NCBI GenBank assembly: GCA_947458305.1
Contig: CANGZO010000071.1
Location: 1 to 10,156, forward strand
Direction of reading: 5' to 3'
DNA from: Comamonadaceae bacterium
GTDB lineage: Bacteria; Pseudomonadota; Gammaproteobacteria; Burkholderiales; Burkholderiaceae_C
DNA: 10,156 bases
The position numbers were made by a program, and so were the translations under genes. The notes under the pieces were generated by a model. The model was not told the DNA's origin. It saw only the letters and a program-made list of their open reading frames with translations, and ran no database searches. Shown here in pieces: positions 5,991-10,156 of the stretch (positions are counted from its first letter, which is position 1; every line of letters begins with the position of its first letter).

Positions 5991-7205
5991 ATGAATGCTG
6001 TTTGGACCTGGATTCGCCAACATGGCGGCCAATTGTTGTGGGGTTTGTTGGCCTTGCTGTTGGGCGCTGCCGCGCTGCGTTGGTGGGTGGGGCCTCAGGT
6101 GCAGACCGAGACGGTGCAGCGTCGTGATTTGCTGCAAACCGTGGTGGCCAGTGGCCGCGTAGAGACACCGCACCGGGTGAACATTGGCGCGCAGATCACC
6201 GGCACCGTGGCGCGCGTGCCAGTGAGCGAAGGGCAGGTGGTGAAGGCGGGCGATGTGCTGATTGAATTGGTCAGCACCGAGCTGGCTTCTGCCCAGCGGC
6301 AGGCCGAGCAGGCCGTGGTGCAGGCCCAGAACCGGCTGCGGCAGATGAACGAGTTGCAGGGGCCTGTGGTGCAGCAGACGCTGCGCCAGGCCCAGGCCAG
6401 TCTAGACGCAGCGCGGGCCAGCGAGCAGCGCAGTGTGGCCTTGTTCGAGCAGGGCTTCATTGGCCAGGCGGCGCTGGACGAGTCGCGCAAGGCTTTGGCA
6501 CTGGCCGATGCCCAGGTGCTGGCCGCACAACAACAAGTGACATCAACCCGGGTCGGTGGCGCTGAGCACAGCCTGGCCTTAGGGGTGGTGGCTGAGGCAC
6601 AGGCCAATGCAGAAATGGTCAACGCCAAGGCCCGCTATGCCGTCATCCAAGCACCCGCGAGTGGGCAGCTCATCAGCCGCAACGTGGAGGTCGGCGATGT
6701 GGTCCAAGCGGGCAAGGTCTTGATGACTTTGTCGCCTCAAGGGGCCACGCAGCTGGTGGTGCAGATCGATGAAAAGAACCTGCGCCTGATCGCATTGGGG
6801 CAGCAGGCTCTGGCCTCGGCCGATGCCTATCCGCAGCAAATATTCAAGGCCCAAGTGGCCTACATCAACCCCGGCATCAATGCCCAGACCGGCGCGGTAG
6901 AAATCAAGCTGGATGTGCTGGAGCCCCAGCAGAACCTCCAGCAGGACATGACCGTGTCGGTGGACTTGGCGGTGGCACGCAAACCTCAGGTGCTAGCGCT
7001 GCAGGTGGGCCATGTCAACGACATCGGCGCGGCATCACCCTGGGTGTGGCTGCTGCAGGCTGGGCACGCGTTGCGTCGTCCGGTGCGGCTGGGCTTGCGG
7101 GGTGGTGCGTGGGTGGAGGTGCTGGATGGTCTGAGTGAGGGCGATGCCGTGATCGCATCGCCCAATGCTTTGCGCGAAGGCCAGCGCGTGCGTGTTCAAC
7201 CTTGA
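5991..7205 (+). CDS. Periplasmic adaptor (membrane-fusion protein) of an ABC exporter, HlyD/MacA/DevB type
   Basis: Links an inner-membrane ABC transporter to an outer-membrane channel. The 404-residue product has a single N-terminal TM anchor (about 15-31), then the first half of a lipoyl domain (VNIGAQITGTVARVPVSEGQ, 63-82, followed by VVKAGDVLIEL). A long Gln/Ala-rich coiled-coil hairpin follows (about 97-210), then the second lipoyl half (YAVIQAPASGQLISRNVEVG, 216-235), a beta-barrel domain (about 255-330) and a membrane-proximal domain to the C-terminus. This is the full order of the family. No lipobox or cleavable signal peptide is obvious. Start: ATG 5991 preferred; in-frame ATG 5982 adds three residues. 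The permease begins 12 bases after the stop. The substrate cannot be told from the sequence. Confidence 0.9.
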   Translation: MNAVWTWIRQHGGQLLWGLLALLLGAAALRWWVGPQVQTETVQRRDLLQTVVASGRVETPHRVNIGAQITGTVARVPVSEGQVVKAGDVLIELVSTELASAQRQAEQAVVQAQNRLRQMNELQGPVVQQTLRQAQASLDAARASEQRSVALFEQGFIGQAALDESRKALALADAQVLAAQQQVTSTRVGGAEHSLALGVVAEAQANAEMVNAKARYAVIQAPASGQLISRNVEVGDVVQAGKVLMTLSPQGATQLVVQIDEKNLRLIALGQQALASADAYPQQIFKAQVAYINPGINAQTGAVEIKLDVLEPQQNLQQDMTVSVDLAVARKPQVLALQVGHVNDIGAASPWVWLLQAGHALRRPVRLGLRGGAWVEVLDGLSEGDAVIASPNALREGQRVRVQP

Positions 7206-7217
7206 TCGGGCCCAAGC

Positions 7218-8450
7218 ATGTTCAAGCCCTGGGTGCCCTTTGAATGGATTGTGGCCATCCGCTTTTTGCGTGAAGGCCGGATGCAGACGGTGTTCATTGT
7301 GGTGGGAGTGGCCATTGGGGTGGGCGTGATCGTGTTCATGTCGGCGCTGCTGGCAGGCTTGCAGGGCAACTTCATCGCGCGGGTCTTATCGGGCCAGGCG
7401 CACATTCAGCTTTTGCCGGCCAAAGAGCTCACCCGTTCTTTGCGCTGGGTGGAGCCGGGCGAGGTGAATGCATCCATCGTGCAGCCGCCACTGCAAAGGC
7501 TCAAATCGATGGACCAATGGCAATCCTTGCTCACATGGGTGCGCGACCTGCCCGATGTGACGGTGGCTTCGCCGGTGGTCGGTGGCTCGGCGCTGGCGGT
7601 GCGTGGCAGTGCCAGCCGGGCCATCAGCCTGACCGGGGTGGAGCCTGAGGGGTATTTCCAGATCGTCAAGCTGCCCGAAAAAATGGTGCGGGGCATACCG
7701 CGCTTGACGGGCCAGGACATATTGATCGGCACTGACTTGGCCAACGACCTGGGCGTGGACGTGGGCGACAAGCTGCGCGTGGCCAATGCCGCAGGCGTGG
7801 CCACCAGCTTGACCATCAGCGGCGTGTTTGACTTGGGCAACAAAGGCGCCAACCAGCGCAGCACCTTTGTGGCGCTGCGCACCGCGCAAAGTTTGCTGGG
7901 TTTGTTGGGGGGTGTGACCAGCATCGAAGTCACGGTGAGCGATGTGTATGCCGCTGAGCGCATGGCCCAGCGCATCCAGGCGGCCACTGGGGTGCAGGCT
8001 GACAGCTGGATCAAAACCGGAGCGCAGTTTTTTGCAGCGGTGAGTGCTCAGCGCACCGCCAACACCGCGATCCGGTTTTTTGTGGGCTTGTCGGTGGCCT
8101 TCGGCATTGCCAGTGTGTTGGTGGTGTCGGTGGTGCAAAAGTCGCGCGAGATCGGGATCATGCGGGCCATGGGCATTTCACGCGGGCAGGTGCTGCGCGT
8201 GTTTTTGCTGCAAGGCGGCTTGCTGGGTTGGGGCGGCGCGGTGCTGGGCTGCGTGGTGGGCGCTTTGGGGTTGGTGCTGTGGCAGCACTTGGCCTTGAAC
8301 GCCGATGGCACGGCCTTGTTTCCCTTGGTGCTGGACCCGTTGCTGTTTGCGGTGGCGCTGGGGTTGGCTACGGTGACGGGTTTGGCCGCGGCCTATGCAC
8401 CGGCCTTGCGGGCGGCACGTCTGGACCCGGTGGAGGCCATCCATGGCTAG
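7218..8450 (+). CDS. ABC transporter permease, FtsX/MacB/DevC type
   Basis: The 410-residue inner-membrane subunit has the four-helix layout of this class. TM1 is at about 24-46 (the VFIVVGVAIGVGVIVF region), followed by a large periplasmic domain of about 50-280, then three C-terminal helices at about 286-306, 327-356 and 372-396. The short cytoplasmic KSREIGIMRAMG (308-319) is the typical coupling segment that touches the ATPase, and the tail RAARLDPVEAIHG (398-410) is typical of the family. One FtsX domain and no fused ATPase make it closer to DevC, LolC or LolE than to MacB. With the adaptor before it and the ATPase after it, a tripartite exporter is more likely than LolCDE, which lacks a membrane-fusion protein. 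Its stop lies inside the ATPase gene (8-base overlap). Confidence 0.9.
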   Translation: MFKPWVPFEWIVAIRFLREGRMQTVFIVVGVAIGVGVIVFMSALLAGLQGNFIARVLSGQAHIQLLPAKELTRSLRWVEPGEVNASIVQPPLQRLKSMDQWQSLLTWVRDLPDVTVASPVVGGSALAVRGSASRAISLTGVEPEGYFQIVKLPEKMVRGIPRLTGQDILIGTDLANDLGVDVGDKLRVANAAGVATSLTISGVFDLGNKGANQRSTFVALRTAQSLLGLLGGVTSIEVTVSDVYAAERMAQRIQAATGVQADSWIKTGAQFFAAVSAQRTANTAIRFFVGLSVAFGIASVLVVSVVQKSREIGIMRAMGISRGQVLRVFLLQGGLLGWGGAVLGCVVGALGLVLWQHLALNADGTALFPLVLDPLLFAVALGLATVTGLAAAYAPALRAARLDPVEAIHG

Positions 8451-9132
8451 CCCGGATGTGGTGGTGCGCTTGCAAGGCGTGCGCAAGGCCTTCAACGTGG
8501 GCACTGGTATCGAGACCGAGGTGCTGCACGGCATCGACCTGACGCTGCACCGGGGCGACTTTTGCGCGGTGATGGGGCCGTCGGGCTCGGGCAAAAGCAC
8601 GTTGCTCAACATCATCGGTTTGCTGGACCGGCCTACCTCGGGCTTGCTGCAAATGGCGGGAGAAGAAACCACAATGCTGGCCGATCAGGCCCTGACGCGC
8701 TTGCGGGGGCACCACATTGGCTTTGTGTTCCAGTACCACCACCTGATCTCGGCCTTTACCGCACTCGAGAACGTGATGCTGCCCATGTTGGGTGCGTCGG
8801 GGTTTCCAAATTTGGCCATGCGCGAGCGGGCAGAGGCTTTGCTGGAGAGCGTGGGCCTCACGCCCTGGAAAAACAACATGGCCAACAACATGAGTGGCGG
8901 CCAGCAGCAGCGCGTGTCTTTGGCGCGGGCCTTGGCCATGAACCCGGCCTTGCTCTTGGCCGATGAACCCACTGGCAACTTGGACACCCAAAGTGCGGAC
9001 GCGGTGTTTACGCTGCTGCGCCGCATCAACCAAGAGCAGGGCACCACCGTGCTGCTGGTCACGCACAACCCCGAGCTGGGCAGGCGCTGCGACAAGACCA
9101 TCCAGGTGGTGGATGGTCTGATCCAGACTTAG
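8443..9132 (+). CDS. ABC transporter ATP-binding protein, LolD/MacB/DevA type
   Basis: Cytoplasmic ATPase driving the permease encoded just before it. The 229-residue product is complete: Walker A GPSGSGKST (45-53), Q-loop with Gln97 in FQYHHL, signature MSGGQQQR (150-157, Met in place of the usual Leu), Walker B LLLADEP (170-176) with catalytic Glu175, D-loop GNLD (178-181) and H-loop His208 in VTHN. The start at 8443 overlaps the permease stop by eight bases and gives the usual short N-terminus; the frame is open 16 codons further upstream but reads as out-of-frame permease sequence. The sequence class (LolD/MacB) is firm; the naming within it rests on the neighbours. Its TAG interleaves with the stop of the convergent kinase gene. 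Confidence 0.93.
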   Translation: MASPDVVVRLQGVRKAFNVGTGIETEVLHGIDLTLHRGDFCAVMGPSGSGKSTLLNIIGLLDRPTSGLLQMAGEETTMLADQALTRLRGHHIGFVFQYHHLISAFTALENVMLPMLGASGFPNLAMRERAEALLESVGLTPWKNNMANNMSGGQQQRVSLARALAMNPALLLADEPTGNLDTQSADAVFTLLRRINQEQGTTVLLVTHNPELGRRCDKTIQVVDGLIQT

Positions 9133-10136
9133 GCTCTTGCAGTTTTTGCAGCTTCTGCGGCAATGCCTTGCAGCTGGGCGGCGGTCAAACGGTTGCCGTG
9201 CTGGCTGACCACCGCAGCGGCGGCGCGGTTGGCCAGCGCTGCCGCTTGCGCCGGGCTTTGGCCGTGGGTGATGCCGTACAAAAAGGCACCGGCAAACATG
9301 TCGCCTGCGCCGTTGGTGTCCACGGCTTGGGTGGGCACGGCGGGCACTTCAATGCGCTGCTGGCCTTGCACCACGATGCAGCCCTTGGGGCCCCGTGTCA
9401 GGCAGACGGTTTTGGCCAAAGCCGACAGCTGGCCGATGATGGTGTCCAGATCGGTGCTGCCGCACCAGGTTTGCGCTTCTTCTTCGTTGGCAAACAAATA
9501 GTCCAGACCGTCGCCGATCATGGCTTCTAGGCCTGCGCGGCAGAAGTTGATCATGCTCACATCGCTCAGGGTCAACGCGGTTTGCACTTTGTGCTCAATC
9601 GCAATGTGGCGACCTTTCACAGCGGCCTCGAGGCCCGTGGGCGAAGCGGCCAAGTAGCCTTCCATGTAATAAATTTTGGACTTGGCGATGTCGTGTGGGT
9701 GCAGGGCGCTGGCGTCCAGTTGCGAGGTGGCGCCCAAAAAGGTGCACATGCTGCGCTCAGCGTCGGGCGTGACCAGCACCATGCAGCTGCCGGTTTGGCC
9801 AACGCTTGGGCGGGTGTGCGTCAAGTTGGTCGCCACGCCGTTGTTTTGCAGGTCTTGTGTGTAGTAGGCGCCCAGCTCATCGTCGGCCACGCGGCATGAG
9901 TAAAAAGCCTTGCCGCCCAATTGGGCCAGTGCCACCACCGTGTTGCCGGCCGAGCCGCCACCGGTGCGGCGCGCGTGCAGGCCTTGCACATGCGTCAGCA
10001 GTTCTGCGCGTTGGGGCGTATCGATCAGGGTCATGTGGCGTTTGCTCACACCCATGGCGCTGAGCAGGGCATCGGAAACTTCGTATTCGGTGTCGACCAA
10101 GGCGTTGCCGATGGCGTAGAGGTGGTAGTGGGACAT
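9129..10136 (-). CDS. PfkB-family kinase, adenosine kinase-like
   Basis: Phosphorylates a sugar or nucleoside with ATP. The 335-residue product has the ribokinase-fold marks: N-terminal GNALVDTEYEV (10-20), the first PfkB signature around GGGSAGNTVVALAQLGG (59-75) plus CRVADDELG (81-89), and the second signature VDTNGAGDMFAGAF (272-285) with catalytic base Asp279 after the anion-hole GAG. The GNALVD opening and TLSD (189-192) resemble the adenosine kinase branch rather than ribokinase or fructokinase, but the substrate is not proven. The ATG at 10136 is used; an in-frame TTG at 10148 would add four residues. Only 20 bases upstream are visible; GAAG lies six bases before the ATG as a weak Shine-Dalgarno. 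It converges with the exporter ATPase, with four bases shared at the stops. Confidence 0.93.
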   Translation of the reverse strand: MSHYHLYAIGNALVDTEYEVSDALLSAMGVSKRHMTLIDTPQRAELLTHVQGLHARRTGGGSAGNTVVALAQLGGKAFYSCRVADDELGAYYTQDLQNNGVATNLTHTRPSVGQTGSCMVLVTPDAERSMCTFLGATSQLDASALHPHDIAKSKIYYMEGYLAASPTGLEAAVKGRHIAIEHKVQTALTLSDVSMINFCRAGLEAMIGDGLDYLFANEEEAQTWCGSTDLDTIIGQLSALAKTVCLTRGPKGCIVVQGQQRIEVPAVPTQAVDTNGAGDMFAGAFLYGITHGQSPAQAAALANRAAAAVVSQHGNRLTAAQLQGIAAEAAKTARA

Positions 10137-10156
10137 GACGGGCTTCAAAAATGAAA

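Noticed and set aside
7386..8138. 250-codon His-rich open frame antisense to the permease
   Set aside because: The histidine and glutamine richness follows from reverse reading of GTG and TTG/CTG codons; the permease frame is clearly the real one.
8368..9066. 232-codon open frame antisense to the exporter ATPase
   Set aside because: Opposite intact Walker A, signature and Walker B codons; shadow frame.

Overview
The window reads as an ordinary chromosomal stretch of a GC-rich Gram-negative bacterium. It is most probably a betaproteobacterium of the Burkholderiales (Comamonadaceae-like). This is inferred from protein wording, codon choice and the weak Shine-Dalgarno signals, not from a marker gene. 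No phage, transposon, CRISPR array, tRNA or rRNA is visible. No stretch longer than about 130 bases lacks a gene.

Layout. Positions 1-192 (minus) hold the first 64 codons of hemE (uroporphyrinogen decarboxylase). Upstream of it on the same strand lie an HTTM-domain membrane protein (245-1024) and a small one-TM partner of unknown function (1021-1563), which overlap as ATGA. Divergently, rmlA (1669-2541), rmlC (2541-3107) and a signal-peptide-bearing predicted outer-membrane beta-barrel protein (3104-4666) form a tightly overlapped operon. It makes part of the dTDP-rhamnose route (rmlB and rmlD are not here) and adds an uncharacterised envelope protein. Convergent to it is purT (4725-5861, minus). 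From the purT upstream region a divergent exporter operon runs right: membrane-fusion protein (5991-7205), FtsX-type permease (7218-8450) and ABC ATPase (8443-9132), in DevB-DevC-DevA order. A PfkB-family sugar/nucleoside kinase (9129-10136, minus) closes the window, its stop codon interleaved with that of the ATPase.

Most genes are recognisable housekeeping or envelope genes. The less ordinary parts are: (i) the HTTM protein with its unnamed partner; (ii) the 520-residue barrel protein, which appears to be built from three copies of a module of about 135-150 residues and is translationally coupled to rmlC; (iii) four divergent or first genes whose ATG sits 5-7 bases after a -10-like hexamer with no convincing Shine-Dalgarno, which suggests leaderless transcripts; and (iv) an 8-bp inverted repeat abutting the presumed -10 of the exporter operon. 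No clearly new defence or mobile system was found.
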